The translations under genes and the position numbers were made by a program. From Kribbella monticola (GTDB taxonomy: Bacteria; Actinomycetota; Actinomycetes; Propionibacteriales; Kribbellaceae), in assembly GCF_003261635.1 (NCBI RefSeq), contig NZ_QFXK01000090.1, positions 28,536-92,535 on the forward strand: a stretch of DNA of 64,000 nt. Reading direction: 5' to 3'. Position 1 is the stretch's first letter, and the number at the start of each line of letters is the position of its first letter. Positions 18,080 through 27,254 of the stretch are shown here, piece after piece. The notes under the pieces were generated by a model that searched no databases, was not told where the DNA came from, and was given only the letters and a program-made list of their open reading frames with translations.

Positions 18080-18886
18080 TCAGGTCGGGCGGAGTAGGTG
18101 GTTGTCGATGAGGTCGGCAACGGCGCCTTGGGTGCAGGTGGTGACGACCAGGTCGGCGATGCGGAGGAGGTCGGGGTGGCCGTCGGCTGCTGCTGCGCCG
18201 AGGCCGGCGGTCTGGACGAGTTCGAGATCGTTGGGGTTGTCGCCGATGGCGGCGACGCGGTCGAGTGGGACGCCCAGCGACGCGGCAAGGGCGGCGAGCG
18301 CGGAGCCCTTGTCCGCCTCTGCGGGGAGGACTTCCAGGTAGGTCTTCTCGGAGCTGACCAGCCGAACCGCGGTGCTCGACCGCGTGACCAGCTCGGCGAC
18401 CTCGGTCAGGTCGCCAGGGGACTCTGCGATCAGCATGAGTTTGGTGGGGGAGCCGGGCGGGCTGGAGGTCTGCAGCTCGATCTGGTCGCGGGCGGCGTAC
18501 TGCGTCAGCGCAGGTGCCGGCTTGACGACGTACGCGTCCAGCTCTTGGAAGGCCACGGCACCCACGGTCGCGGGCAGCAGTGGGACGGCCTGGTCACGAA
18601 TGGCAGACCAGGCGTCGCCGAGCGTCAGGTCGAGCAGACGGTTGCCGGTGGCAAGGTTCGTGATCCGGGCGCCGTTGTAGAGGATGAGCGGGGTTTCCAG
18701 CCCGAGTTGGGCATGGAATCGCGCGGCCGAATGTTCATTGCGGCCGGTGGCGAAGACCACGGTTCCACCGGCCGCGCGGTACCGGTCGATCGCCTCGACG
18801 TTGCGCGCGGGGATCTCCAGATCGCGATCGACCAGAGTGCCGTCGAGGTCCGTCACCAGCCAGCGGTACCTCAGGCCGGCGCTCAC
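18080..18886 (-). CDS. HAD phosphatase, Cof/class IIB subfamily
   Basis: 268 residues. Motif I is DLDGT near the N-terminus (TDLDGTLVDRD), motif II lies in the TGRN region, and motif III/IV ends in GDNPNDLEL. A Cof-type alpha/beta cap sits between motifs. Such enzymes dephosphorylate sugar phosphates and related esters in the cytoplasm. The GTG at 18886 overlaps the stop of the inositol-monophosphatase-family gene (GTGA). It is the distal gene of the ABC/phosphatase operon, which supports a role in stripping phosphate from an imported ester (inference). Confidence 0.87.
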   Translation of the reverse strand: MSAGLRYRWLVTDLDGTLVDRDLEIPARNVEAIDRYRAAGGTVVFATGRNEHSAARFHAQLGLETPLILYNGARITNLATGNRLLDLTLGDAWSAIRDQAVPLLPATVGAVAFQELDAYVVKPAPALTQYAARDQIELQTSSPPGSPTKLMLIAESPGDLTEVAELVTRSSTAVRLVSSEKTYLEVLPAEADKGSALAALAASLGVPLDRVAAIGDNPNDLELVQTAGLGAAAADGHPDLLRIADLVVTTCTQGAVADLIDNHLLRPT

Positions 18887-19731
18887 CCGTCCGCCTGACC
18901 GGCGCGATAGGCGGTGACGAACCGCTGGAGCACCGTCGGTTCGAGATCCGCCGTGTGCGCGGCGTACCGGGGCTGGTTCCAGCCGTCGCCGCCGAAACCG
19001 AGATAGCGGCCGCCGGCCTGGCGGACGATCAACTGGGCGGCGCAGATGTCCCAGGCGCTGACCGACGTCCCGAGTGCGGCGTCCGCCCAGCCCGCGGCGA
19101 CATGGCAGAGGCTGAGTGCGGCACTACCGGGTCGTCGGACGGTGCCGTAGCCCGCGACCAGTTCGCCGTACAGCGCCAGTCCTGACGGGCCGTCCTCGGT
19201 GAGCGCACGGGCATTCGGGTAGCTCGTGATGAGAAGGCCGCGGGACTCGGCGGAGACGCCGCGGGAGTGCAGTGGCTCGCCGTTCAGCCAGGCGCCGGTG
19301 AGGTCGGCGCTGAACAGGTGTCCGGCGATCGGATTGAGGATCGCCCCGGCCACGACCTCGTCGTCGACGACGGCCCCGATCGAGCTGCAGAAGAACGCGA
19401 GCCCGTGCGCGAAGTTCGCAGTACCGTCGATCGGGTCGACGTACCAGGAGACTGCGCCGCTGCCCGCGCGGACGCCGCCCTCTTCGCCGACGATGCTGCT
19501 GCCCGGGCCCCGGCTCGTGAGCAGGTCGGCGATGGCCTTCTCGGCCTGCCGGTCGTACTCGGTGACGGGGTCGTGCTGGTCGCGTTTGAAGTCGACGGTC
19601 ATGCCGGTACGAAACGCCCGCCGGAGATCCGGCGCGACGACCTGGACGGCTTCGACGGCGATCTCCCGCAGCCTGACCGAGGCGGCCTGATCCGGGTTCG
19701 GACGTGCGTCAGTGTCTGGAGTGGCGGTCAT
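18883..19731 (-). CDS. Inositol monophosphatase family protein
   Basis: 282 residues. The family's metal-binding motifs are intact: GEEGG (residue about 92), DPIDGTANF, and the C-terminal SAWDICAAQLI. Members include inositol-1-phosphatase, fructose-1,6-bisphosphatase, histidinol-phosphatase and 3'-phosphoadenosine phosphatase, so the substrate cannot be fixed from sequence. The ATG at 19731 (MTATPDTDARP) is preferred over an in-frame upstream start. It sits between two HAD phosphatases, in the operon with an ABC importer and opposite a secreted phytase, so an inositol or sugar phosphate is an attractive substrate. Confidence 0.88.
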   Translation of the reverse strand: MTATPDTDARPNPDQAASVRLREIAVEAVQVVAPDLRRAFRTGMTVDFKRDQHDPVTEYDRQAEKAIADLLTSRGPGSSIVGEEGGVRAGSGAVSWYVDPIDGTANFAHGLAFFCSSIGAVVDDEVVAGAILNPIAGHLFSADLTGAWLNGEPLHSRGVSAESRGLLITSYPNARALTEDGPSGLALYGELVAGYGTVRRPGSAALSLCHVAAGWADAALGTSVSAWDICAAQLIVRQAGGRYLGFGGDGWNQPRYAAHTADLEPTVLQRFVTAYRAGQADG

Positions 19732-19762
19732 ATGGTTCCCCTTCGCGGGTGAAAGGCTGCGG

Positions 19763-20533
19763 TCAGAGGGATGCGAGCAGCAGGGACCGGAGTTCGTCGG
19801 CACCTGGTACGACGACGTCGGGCACGGCGCGGACGACGTACGGGCGGTGGTAGGTGCCCGGTGCTTCCATCAGGATCGCGGCGCCGACCCCGGCTCGCCG
19901 TCCGCAGACGATGTCGCGGTCGAAGTTGTCGCCGACGTACCACGTTCGCTCGACCGGTACGCCGAGCGCGCGGGCGGCGAGCAGGATCAACTCGGGGTTC
20001 GGCTTGCGGAGGCCGACCTCGTCGCTGTAGATCTGCACGGCCAGGTGCTTCACCAGACCGGTGCGATCCAGATAGTCGCGGTGCACCGCGCCACTGAGCG
20101 CGTTGCTCACCACCGCGACCGGGATGCCGGCGTCCTCGGCGGCATCGAGCAACTCGGGGATCCCGTCCCGATGGGCGCGGTCCTGGCGCATCTCGCCCAT
20201 TCGCTTGCACAACGCGGTCGCGTGCGCGGTCACCCACGCCTGCGGTCCGGCCGGCCAGTCCGCGGCCACGAAATCGGCCCAGAACTCCCGATGGGTCAGC
20301 TCGCGCGGAGCCGACGGCCGGGACATCGCGTCCTTCCAGGCGGAGTCGGCCGCCGCACCCGCCTCGATGTCGCTGCGGATGTCGTCGACGCTCAGCTCGA
20401 CGGGGCCGATCCGGGCGAACTGTTCGTGGAGTTCGGTCGCGAGTTCGGCGGACCACCCGGGCCGCTTCTTGGTCGCGACCAGCACGCCGCCGAAGTCGAG
20501 CAACAGGGCCGCGGGTTTGATCAGCTGATCCAC
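19763..20533 (-). CDS. HAD-superfamily hydrolase (HAD-IA type)
   Basis: 256 residues. Motif I is LLLDFGGVL, motif II Ser in VVSNALS, motif III Lys in LRKPNPE, and motif IV GDNFDRD. The helical cap falls between motifs I and II. Motif I differs from that of phosphonoacetaldehyde hydrolase, so this is probably a phosphoester hydrolase. The GTG start at 20533 lies inside the end of the ABC ATPase gene (13-nt overlap), which ties the two genes into one transcript. Confidence 0.85.
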   Translation of the reverse strand: MDQLIKPAALLLDFGGVLVATKKRPGWSAELATELHEQFARIGPVELSVDDIRSDIEAGAAADSAWKDAMSRPSAPRELTHREFWADFVAADWPAGPQAWVTAHATALCKRMGEMRQDRAHRDGIPELLDAAEDAGIPVAVVSNALSGAVHRDYLDRTGLVKHLAVQIYSDEVGLRKPNPELILLAARALGVPVERTWYVGDNFDRDIVCGRRAGVGAAILMEAPGTYHRPYVVRAVPDVVVPGADELRSLLLASL

Positions 20534-21657
20534 TGGACCGCCTCGTTCCGTTCCAGTTCCCGGTCCGTGCCCAGGTCGAGACGGTTGCCTTCGGCATCGA
20601 ACAGGTGCAGGGCCTTGCGTTTCACCGCGCAGCGGAGTACGTCGCCGCTGGTCGCGCCCACCTCGTCGGTGGTGACCAGGTAGAGATCGGTCGAGCCGAC
20701 GGTGACCGACACGGTCCACGCGGCCCCGGTCGGCAGTACCGCGCGGACGCGCGCCTCGAACACCCACTCCTTCTCGCTGCCCAGGTGGCCTGGTTCCACC
20801 AGGCGGACGGCTTCCGGCCGTACGCCGATCGTGGCGACAGCGTCGAGTGCGCTGGTCTGGGTGAGCGCCAGGTAGCGCTGGGCGAGCTCGCCGAGTGAGG
20901 AGTCGCAGGCCGCGAGGTTCATCGGAGGACTTCCGACGAAGGCGGCGACGAAGGTGTTCGCGGGCCGGTGGTAGACGTCCATCGGCGGCGCGAGTTGTTG
21001 CAGTACGCCGTCTTTCATCACCGCCACCTGGGTGGCCATCGTCATCGCCTCGAGCTGATCGTGGGTGACGAAGACGATCGTGTGCCCGGTCTCCTCGTGC
21101 AGCCGCTTGAGCTCCGCGCGCATCTCGAGCCGGAGGGTGGCGTCCAGGTTGGACAGCGGTTCGTCGAGCAGCAGGACGGACGGGTTGACCGCGAGCATGC
21201 GAGCCAGTGAGACCCGCTGCTGCTGGCCGCCGGACAGTTGGGAGGGATAGCGGTCCGCGGCTCGGTCGATCTGCATCATCTCCAGCGCGGCGTCGACCCG
21301 GGCCTTGCGCTCGGCCGCGGGCACCTTCTGCACCCGGAGCCCGAACTCGACGTTGCGCCGGACGGTGAGATGCGGCCAGAGCGCGTAGTTCTGGAACACC
21401 AGTCCCATCCCGCGCCGCTCGGTCGGCACGAAGGTGCCCTGGGCAACGGAATCGAGAACCCGGTCGCCGACGGTGATGGACCCCTCGGTCGGGTGCTCGA
21501 GTCCCGCGATCATCCGCAGGGTGGTGGTCTTGCCGCAGCCGGACGGCCCGAGCAGGCAGGTGAACGAACCGTCCGGGATGGTGAGATCGAGGTCGTCGAC
21601 GGCGAGTGGCCCGACGCCGTACGACTTGCTGACGGATTGCAGCGCGATGGTGGGCAC
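20521..21657 (-). CDS. ABC transporter ATPase (FbpC/AfuC/PotA-like)
   Basis: 378 residues. Walker A GPSGCGKTT, signature LSGGQQQRVSLARML, Walker B VLLLDEPLSNLD and the H-loop VTHDQLEAM are all intact. A C-terminal TOBE-type regulatory domain follows (about 245-375). It energises the fused permease encoded 4 bp upstream. Related ATPases serve iron(III), spermidine, phosphonate and hexose-phosphate importers; here the neighbouring phosphatases favour a phosphorylated ligand. Confidence 0.9.
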   Translation of the reverse strand: MPTIALQSVSKSYGVGPLAVDDLDLTIPDGSFTCLLGPSGCGKTTTLRMIAGLEHPTEGSITVGDRVLDSVAQGTFVPTERRGMGLVFQNYALWPHLTVRRNVEFGLRVQKVPAAERKARVDAALEMMQIDRAADRYPSQLSGGQQQRVSLARMLAVNPSVLLLDEPLSNLDATLRLEMRAELKRLHEETGHTIVFVTHDQLEAMTMATQVAVMKDGVLQQLAPPMDVYHRPANTFVAAFVGSPPMNLAACDSSLGELAQRYLALTQTSALDAVATIGVRPEAVRLVEPGHLGSEKEWVFEARVRAVLPTGAAWTVSVTVGSTDLYLVTTDEVGATSGDVLRCAVKRKALHLFDAEGNRLDLGTDRELERNEAVQWIS

Positions 21658-21661
21658 GGGG

Positions 21662-23509
21662 CTAGCCTCCGAGTCCGGACGCCAGGCTGGTCCTGGTCAG
21701 TCGTTGGGTGAGGTAGGTCGCCAGGAACGCGACGAGCGCGATGACCAGGACGACCGCGTTGGCCATCTGGTCGTAGGCGAAGTCGATCAGGTTGATGGAC
21801 AGCGTGGTCAGCAACTGGGTGCCGGTGGTGGTCAGCATGATCACGATGCTGAGTTCCTTGATGCCGGAGATGAACGGCAGCACGATGCCGGTGACGAGCG
21901 AGCCACGCTGGATCGGGATGACCACGGTGCGGACCCGGGTGAGCCAGCCGGCGCCGGTGATCTGGGCGGCCTCCTCCGGTTCCCTGCCCAGCTGGGTCAT
22001 CGCGCTGATCCCGGATCTCGACGCATAGGGCAGATGCGTCACGGCCAGCACGATCACCAGCAGCGTGATCGATCCGTACAACGCGGGCACCGGCCCCCGG
22101 CGTACGGCGAAGAGCGACAGGAACGCGGCGGCGAACGCGATGCCGGGCACCAGGTAGGGCAGAAAGCTCACCTGCCGCAGGGTCGTCGCCACCCGTGAGC
22201 CGTCGGAACGGACCACGACGTAGCCGATCAGCAGTCCGACGAGTCCGCAGATCAACGCGGCCAGACCGACGATGCGCAAGCTGTTCCAGGCCGCGTCGAG
22301 CAATTCCGTACCGCGGAGCAGGCCGTGCGGGAAGCCTGGCGCATCGGGAAGACTCTTCGCCAGCCAGTACTTCAAGGTGAAGTTGTCGGCGCTGAACACA
22401 CCGGGTGTCGTGGTCACCGTGGACAGCGCCAGAGTGAGCACAGGAACCGCGACGCTGAAGACGAAGATGCTCAGCGCGACACCGCCGGCTACCCATCGCC
22501 AGCGTCCGAGCTCGATGATCCGGTTCATCGCCCCTTTGCCGCCCACGGTGACGAAGCGGCGCTGTTCGCGGAGCAGTCGCGCGTCGGCAACGACGACGGC
22601 GACCCCGATCACGACGATCACCGTCGCGATGACCGCCGTGATCCCCGGCTCGTGGTTACGCACGGAGGCGAACAACGACGTCGACAGCAGGTTGAAATCG
22701 ACGGGCAGGCCGAGGATGTACGGCGTACCGAAGGTGCCGAGGATTCGCCCGAAGACCAGCAGAGTGGACGACGACAGCGACGGCAGCATGAGCGGGAGCG
22801 TGATGCGGCCGAGCACGGTACTGCGACGGGCGCCCAGGATGCGGGCCGAGTCTTCGAGCTGGGAATCCAAGCGCCGCAAGGCATTGCCGAACAGGAGCAG
22901 GACGAACGGGAAGTAATGCATGCCGAGGCAGATGATGATCGGTACCGCGCCGTAGGCCAGCCAGTTCGGCGTACTGATCCCACGGGCTTCGAGAATGCCG
23001 ACCTGACCTCCGGATCGCTCGTTCTTGAACAATGCGAGCCAGGCCAACGCAAAGGTCCAGGACGGCAGCATGTAAGGAACGACCAATGCCGTGGACAACC
23101 ATTTGCGGCCGGCGATATCGGTCCGGGTGAGCAGGAAGGCACTCAGCCCACCCAGCAGGAGTGCCAGTGCCGTCACGCCGACCGCGACGATCAAAGTGTT
23201 GAGCAACGGGTGCCAGAACACGATCGAGCTCACCTGCGAACGGAACACCCGCCAGAGGTAGTAGCTGGTGAGTTCGCCGGCCTGCTGGCCGGTCTTCGGC
23301 TGGTCGCCGAACTGGACCCGGGCCGCGTCGGACAGCACCGCGACCAGTGGAGCGATCACCAGGTAGAGCAGGATCACCGTCAGCACGATGCCGATCAGCA
23401 GAGTCGGTTCGTGCAGGGCGACACTGAGCCGGTAGCGCCAGCGGCGGGTCCGGCGGGGGAGCGGATCAGGAGGTGGAGCCGTCGACGGACGGGCATCGGT
23501 GATGGCCAT
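21662..23509 (-). CDS. Fused double-permease of an Afu/Fbp-type ABC importer
   Basis: 615 residues carrying two permease domains in one chain, about 12 membrane segments. Each half has its own EAA loop: LEDSARILGARRSTVLGRIT in the first and PEEAAQITGAGWLTRVRTVV in the second. One-chain permeases of this form occur in FbpB (iron) and AfuB (hexose phosphate) systems. The gene lies 27 bp after the binding-protein gene and 4 bp before the ATPase gene. Substrate class cannot be decided from the permease alone. Confidence 0.9.
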   Translation of the reverse strand: MAITDARPSTAPPPDPLPRRTRRWRYRLSVALHEPTLLIGIVLTVILLYLVIAPLVAVLSDAARVQFGDQPKTGQQAGELTSYYLWRVFRSQVSSIVFWHPLLNTLIVAVGVTALALLLGGLSAFLLTRTDIAGRKWLSTALVVPYMLPSWTFALAWLALFKNERSGGQVGILEARGISTPNWLAYGAVPIIICLGMHYFPFVLLLFGNALRRLDSQLEDSARILGARRSTVLGRITLPLMLPSLSSSTLLVFGRILGTFGTPYILGLPVDFNLLSTSLFASVRNHEPGITAVIATVIVVIGVAVVVADARLLREQRRFVTVGGKGAMNRIIELGRWRWVAGGVALSIFVFSVAVPVLTLALSTVTTTPGVFSADNFTLKYWLAKSLPDAPGFPHGLLRGTELLDAAWNSLRIVGLAALICGLVGLLIGYVVVRSDGSRVATTLRQVSFLPYLVPGIAFAAAFLSLFAVRRGPVPALYGSITLLVIVLAVTHLPYASRSGISAMTQLGREPEEAAQITGAGWLTRVRTVVIPIQRGSLVTGIVLPFISGIKELSIVIMLTTTGTQLLTTLSINLIDFAYDQMANAVVLVIALVAFLATYLTQRLTRTSLASGLGG

Positions 23510-23536
23510 GAATGAAGTCCTCCGGGAACTCGTCGA

Positions 23537-24736
23537 TCAGCGATGGTTGAGACGCCAGTGGTCCTGCATCGTCTGGGCGTCCCGGAAGTCCGAGAGCAGC
23601 TTCGCGGGATCGAACTTCATCAGCTGCCGGCTCCAGTCGGTCAGCCCCGGCGGGTTGTTGCTGCTCGGCGGCACGGCCTTGCTGCCGGAGATTCCGCCCG
23701 AACCCATCTCGGGGGTGATGCCTTCCGCGGTCAGCACGAAGTGCATGAAGAGCTTCGCGGCGTTCGGGTGCTTGGTGCCGGTCGCGATCGCACCGAACTT
23801 GGGGTACTGGTACCCGACGTACGGCTTGAGTGAGTCGCAGACCTTCATCTTGTAGCCCTTGCCGGCGACATCGCGGAACTTCGCGATCGACACCAGGCCG
23901 ATGCGGGGTTCCGTCTGGTTGGGTGCGGCGACCGCGGCTGACACGTCGTCGTCGGCCGCGGTCAGGATCGGGTCGTTCTTCGCGAGCTGCTTCACCCACT
24001 CCTTGCCCGCCGACGCTTCGGAGGTAGCCAGGTCCTTGCCGCTGTTGGCCTTGTACGCCGTCCGCAGCTCAGCGTCGTACGTCGAACCCAACTGGTTGAA
24101 CCACTCGATGATGTTCGGCTTGCCGAGCGGATCCTGCAGGGCCACCTTGCCCCTCCACTCCGCCGAGGTGAGGTCCCAGAGGTTGTCGACCGGACAGCCG
24201 TTCGGGAACACCTTCGGGTTGTAGATCCAGACGTTCGCCTTGGACAGCACCATCAACGGGTTGCGGTTCGCCTCGTCGATCTGATCGGCCAGATCGGCCG
24301 GGATCCACGTGTAGACGGTCTTCTGCGGCAGCAACTGGCCGACCAGGGTCGGGCCGTTCTCGTACAGCGTGAGGTCGATCGTCACGTTCTTGGCCTGCGC
24401 CTCGCGGGTCATCTTCTCCAGCGTGTCGCCGACGTCCGACTTCACCCCGGTGGTCTTGATCCCGTACTTCGTCTGGAACGCGTCGGCCACCTTCTTGATG
24501 TCGCCGGTGCTGTCGTACACCGTGACGGCGCCCTCCTTCTTCGCGGCGGCGGTCAGGGCCGCCAGGTCGAAGTCGCTGTCGATCACCGGGCCGGCCACCG
24601 CGGCGTCAGCCGCATCGGTGCCGTCTGTGCTGTTCGTCGCGGTCGAGGGCGCGCAACCGACGGCTGCCAGCGCGGCGACGACGCCCATCGCCAACAGATA
24701 GCGGTGGCGGTGGCTTGTCCTGGTACGGCTGGTCAT
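23537..24736 (-). CDS. Substrate-binding lipoprotein of the Afu/Fbp-type importer
   Basis: 399 residues. The signal ends in a lipobox-like AAVGC with Cys28 as the lipidation site. The mature protein begins with an Ala/Asp/Thr-rich linker and then the type-II binding fold of the iron/phosphonate/hexose-phosphate cluster (ALTAAAKKEGAVTVYDSTGD is the usual start of this fold). The paired tyrosines typical of iron-binding FbpA are not evident, which favours an organic anion ligand (inference). It is the first gene of a minus-strand operon of six and is divergent from the phytase gene. Confidence 0.87.
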   Translation of the reverse strand: MTSRTRTSHRHRYLLAMGVVAALAAVGCAPSTATNSTDGTDAADAAVAGPVIDSDFDLAALTAAAKKEGAVTVYDSTGDIKKVADAFQTKYGIKTTGVKSDVGDTLEKMTREAQAKNVTIDLTLYENGPTLVGQLLPQKTVYTWIPADLADQIDEANRNPLMVLSKANVWIYNPKVFPNGCPVDNLWDLTSAEWRGKVALQDPLGKPNIIEWFNQLGSTYDAELRTAYKANSGKDLATSEASAGKEWVKQLAKNDPILTAADDDVSAAVAAPNQTEPRIGLVSIAKFRDVAGKGYKMKVCDSLKPYVGYQYPKFGAIATGTKHPNAAKLFMHFVLTAEGITPEMGSGGISGSKAVPPSSNNPPGLTDWSRQLMKFDPAKLLSDFRDAQTMQDHWRLNHR

Positions 24737-24957
24737 GAGCGATACCTCCTGGATCTGACCGGCCGGGCCGGTCGCGTGCAGAAAGGCTCACCCCAGGACG
24801 TCAATATGTCAAGACATAAGGATGTAATCGGTAGTAGGTCGGATCGACGGCGTCGACTGCGGCAGCTGGAGGCGGGTCGTGAGCGATTGTTAGTAAGGAC
24901 ATACTGATGTATGGTCCAGCGAACATTCACCTGCTCCACTGTTTTCTGGAGGTATCG
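24737..24957. promoter_or_regulatory. Divergent control region, importer operon and phytase operon
   Basis: 221 bp. TATGTCAAGACATA at 24805-24818 is a perfect palindrome. The motif TGACATATTGA lies on the minus strand at 24801-24811, 65-75 bp before the lipoprotein ATG. GGACATACTGA lies on the plus strand at 24897-24907, 51-61 bp before the phytase GTG. GGAGG at 24948-24952 is the phytase Shine-Dalgarno. The same motif precedes the GntR gene at 28671, so that regulator is the likely binder. Confidence 0.65.
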
Positions 24958-26274
24958 GTGCTCACTGTTCGACGACATTCCTTCCGCCTACCGGCCGCCA
25001 TCGCCGCCGGGCTCGGCCTGGTCGCCAGTACCGCGATCGGTCTGCCCGCCGGCGCCCGGACGACCATCGCCTCGGTCCACGCCACGACCGAGACGCCGGC
25101 CCAGTTCGACGACGACGCGGGCGGCAACGCCGACGCGGACGACCCGGCGATCTGGCGCAACAACGCCCACCCGTCCAAGAGCCTGGTCATCACGACAGCC
25201 AAAGAAGCCGGCCTGAAGGTGTACAACCTGTCCGGCGTCCAGCTACAGGTCCTCCCGGTGCCTCCGCCGCCCGGACCGGGCCTGGAAAGCGGCCGGTTCA
25301 ACAACGTGGACCTCCTTCCCGGCGTGCAGTTCGCGGACGGGAAGGCGGACGTCGCCGTCGTCTCCGACCGCGGCCGCGACCGGATCCGCACCTACCGGAT
25401 CAACCCGAACAGCACCACCACACCGCTGACCGACGTGACCGCCGCGTCCGTGCCGCGGGTCTTCTCGGCGACCGAGGCCGACGTGGAGGACCAGAACACG
25501 GCGTACGGTCTGGCGGCCTACACGGACAAGGCGACCGGCAAGCACTACGCGATCGCGAGCCGCCGCAACAACACCACTCTCAAGCTCGTCGAGCTGAAGG
25601 TGGTCGGTGCCACGATCAACTACACGACCGTGCGCAGCTACGACCTGCCGGCGAGCTTCACGTTGCCCAACGGCACCAGTTGGACGCCTTGTGACGAACC
25701 CGGATCGACACCGCAGATCGAGGGGATGGTGGTCGACACCCACACCGGCAAGCTGTACGCCGGCCAGGAGGACGTCGGGATCTGGAAGCTCGACGCCAAC
25801 CTGATCGGCAGCCCCACCCTGGTGGACAAGGTGCGCGAGTTCGGCATCCCGGGGAGCTACGACCCGGAGACCGACGAGTGCACGGCCGGCGCAGACCCGG
25901 GGTACGGCGGGAAGCATGTCACCGCCGATGTCGAGGGCCTGACCATCTTCGACGACGGGGACGGTGAGGGCTACCTGCTGGCGTCCAGTCAGGGCGACAA
26001 CACCTTCGTGGCTTACGACCGCGAGGGCTCCAACCCGTTCCTGACCAACTTCAGGATCGCGCCCGGCGTTTCGATCGACGGTTCCGAGGAGTGCGACGGG
26101 GCGATGGTGTCCAGCGCGTCCTTCGGCAGCGCCTATCCGGACGGGCTGCTCGTCGTCCAGGACGGCTTCAACGCGCCGGAGGTGATCGGCGACGACGGCG
26201 AGCCGCGGGCCAACACCAACTTCAAGTTCGTCAGCTGGGACGACGTGGCCGACGAGACCGGACTGGACGACTGA
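24958..26274 (+). CDS. Secreted beta-propeller phytase
   Basis: 438 residues with a Sec signal (basic VRRHSFRLP, hydrophobic core, cleavage near LPAGA). Calcium-dependent phytases of this class remove phosphates from inositol hexakisphosphate outside the cell. Family signatures are DADDPAIW near the N-terminus, SGRFNNVDLLPG, TPQIEGMVVD, EDVGIWKLD, DVEGLTIF and YLLASSQGDNTF. The GTG at 24958, 5 nt after GGAGG, is preferred to an upstream start because the signal peptide begins there. It is followed 5 bp later by a PiT phosphate permease, so released phosphate can be taken up by the product of the same operon. Confidence 0.93.
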   Translation: MLTVRRHSFRLPAAIAAGLGLVASTAIGLPAGARTTIASVHATTETPAQFDDDAGGNADADDPAIWRNNAHPSKSLVITTAKEAGLKVYNLSGVQLQVLPVPPPPGPGLESGRFNNVDLLPGVQFADGKADVAVVSDRGRDRIRTYRINPNSTTTPLTDVTAASVPRVFSATEADVEDQNTAYGLAAYTDKATGKHYAIASRRNNTTLKLVELKVVGATINYTTVRSYDLPASFTLPNGTSWTPCDEPGSTPQIEGMVVDTHTGKLYAGQEDVGIWKLDANLIGSPTLVDKVREFGIPGSYDPETDECTAGADPGYGGKHVTADVEGLTIFDDGDGEGYLLASSQGDNTFVAYDREGSNPFLTNFRIAPGVSIDGSEECDGAMVSSASFGSAYPDGLLVVQDGFNAPEVIGDDGEPRANTNFKFVSWDDVADETGLDD

Positions 26275-26279
26275 TCACG

Positions 26280-27254
26280 ATGCCTGGTGACACCGTGACG
26301 GTCCTGCTCGTGGCCGTCACGGTGTCCTTCGTGTTCATCTGCGGTGCCAACGACGGCGGAGCCCTGCTGTCGTTGGCGATTCGCCATCGCGGTGCCTCGG
26401 GCGTCCTCGTCCTGACGGTGCTCGCGTTGGCAGTCGCGGCGGGACCGGCGGTCTTCGGGCTCGCTGTCGCCCAGACATTCACCACCAAGCTGACCGGCGG
26501 CGCCGACGGGCAACTGACCTTTCTCGTCGGTACGTCGGTGGCGATCGGGCTGGTGCTCGCGCTGACGTGGCGGGGTATCCCGACCAGCATCACGCTGGCC
26601 CTCCTCGGCGCGATCGCCGGTGCTGCGGTCGGCCTCGGTTCGACGCCCGCGTGGGGCAGATTGGGATTCGTCCTGGCTCTCGGCGCGGCGGCACCAATGG
26701 TGGGCCTGACCTTGGCGTTCCTGCTGGGCCGAGCAATACGGCGGCTGCCCTTCACCCGGGTGGCTCGCTGGACGAGCGCAGTACAACTGCTGGCCTTTCT
26801 CGGTCAGAGCTTGGCTTATGCCGCCAACGACGGCCAGAAGATGTACGCCGTGGTTGCCACCACCGCGGTGGCCGCAGGGCATCCCGTTGCCCTCGGCGCC
26901 GATCTTCTTCCGGTCGTCGTGATCGCGGGGATCTTCGCAGCGGGAGCGACAGTCAGTCTGCGGCGAGTCGGACGTGGAGCGACGGCCACCCTGGTGCGGA
27001 TGCGCCCTGGGCATGTCATCTCGGCCGAAGTGTCCGCGTCGGTCGCCGTCTTCGGTACTGCGAGCCTCGGCGTACCGGTGAGCATGACCCAGGCCACCAC
27101 GGGCGGCTTGATCGGCGCCGCACTGAACCACGGGCCGCGCTCGATCCGGTGGCAGTACACCACGCCGCTGGTCGTTGCGTGGGCGGTGACGCTGCCGGCC
27201 GGTCTGGTCGGCGGCCTCGTGATCGGGTTGATTGTCCAAGGAGTCGCACGATGA
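26280..27254 (+). CDS. Inorganic phosphate transporter, PiT family
   Basis: 324 residues, about ten membrane helices. The two PiT signature repeats are present: GANDGGALLSL near residue 20 and AANDGQKMYAV near residue 180. It is somewhat shorter than the common ~400-residue bacterial members. PiT proteins co-transport metal-phosphate with protons at low affinity. The start ATG lies 5 bp after the phytase stop and the stop overlaps the DUF47 start (ATGA), giving a three-gene operon. Confidence 0.92.
   Translation: MPGDTVTVLLVAVTVSFVFICGANDGGALLSLAIRHRGASGVLVLTVLALAVAAGPAVFGLAVAQTFTTKLTGGADGQLTFLVGTSVAIGLVLALTWRGIPTSITLALLGAIAGAAVGLGSTPAWGRLGFVLALGAAAPMVGLTLAFLLGRAIRRLPFTRVARWTSAVQLLAFLGQSLAYAANDGQKMYAVVATTAVAAGHPVALGADLLPVVVIAGIFAAGATVSLRRVGRGATATLVRMRPGHVISAEVSASVAVFGTASLGVPVSMTQATTGGLIGAALNHGPRSIRWQYTTPLVVAWAVTLPAGLVGGLVIGLIVQGVAR

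Noticed and set aside
19763..20533. Phosphonoacetaldehyde hydrolase (phosphonate breakdown)
   Set aside because: Motif I reads LDFGGVL, not the family's form, and no aminotransferase partner is present.
18883..24736. Iron(III) uptake operon
   Set aside because: The importer family includes FbpABC, but no paired-Tyr iron site is evident and three phosphatases share the operon. Kept as an alternative only.
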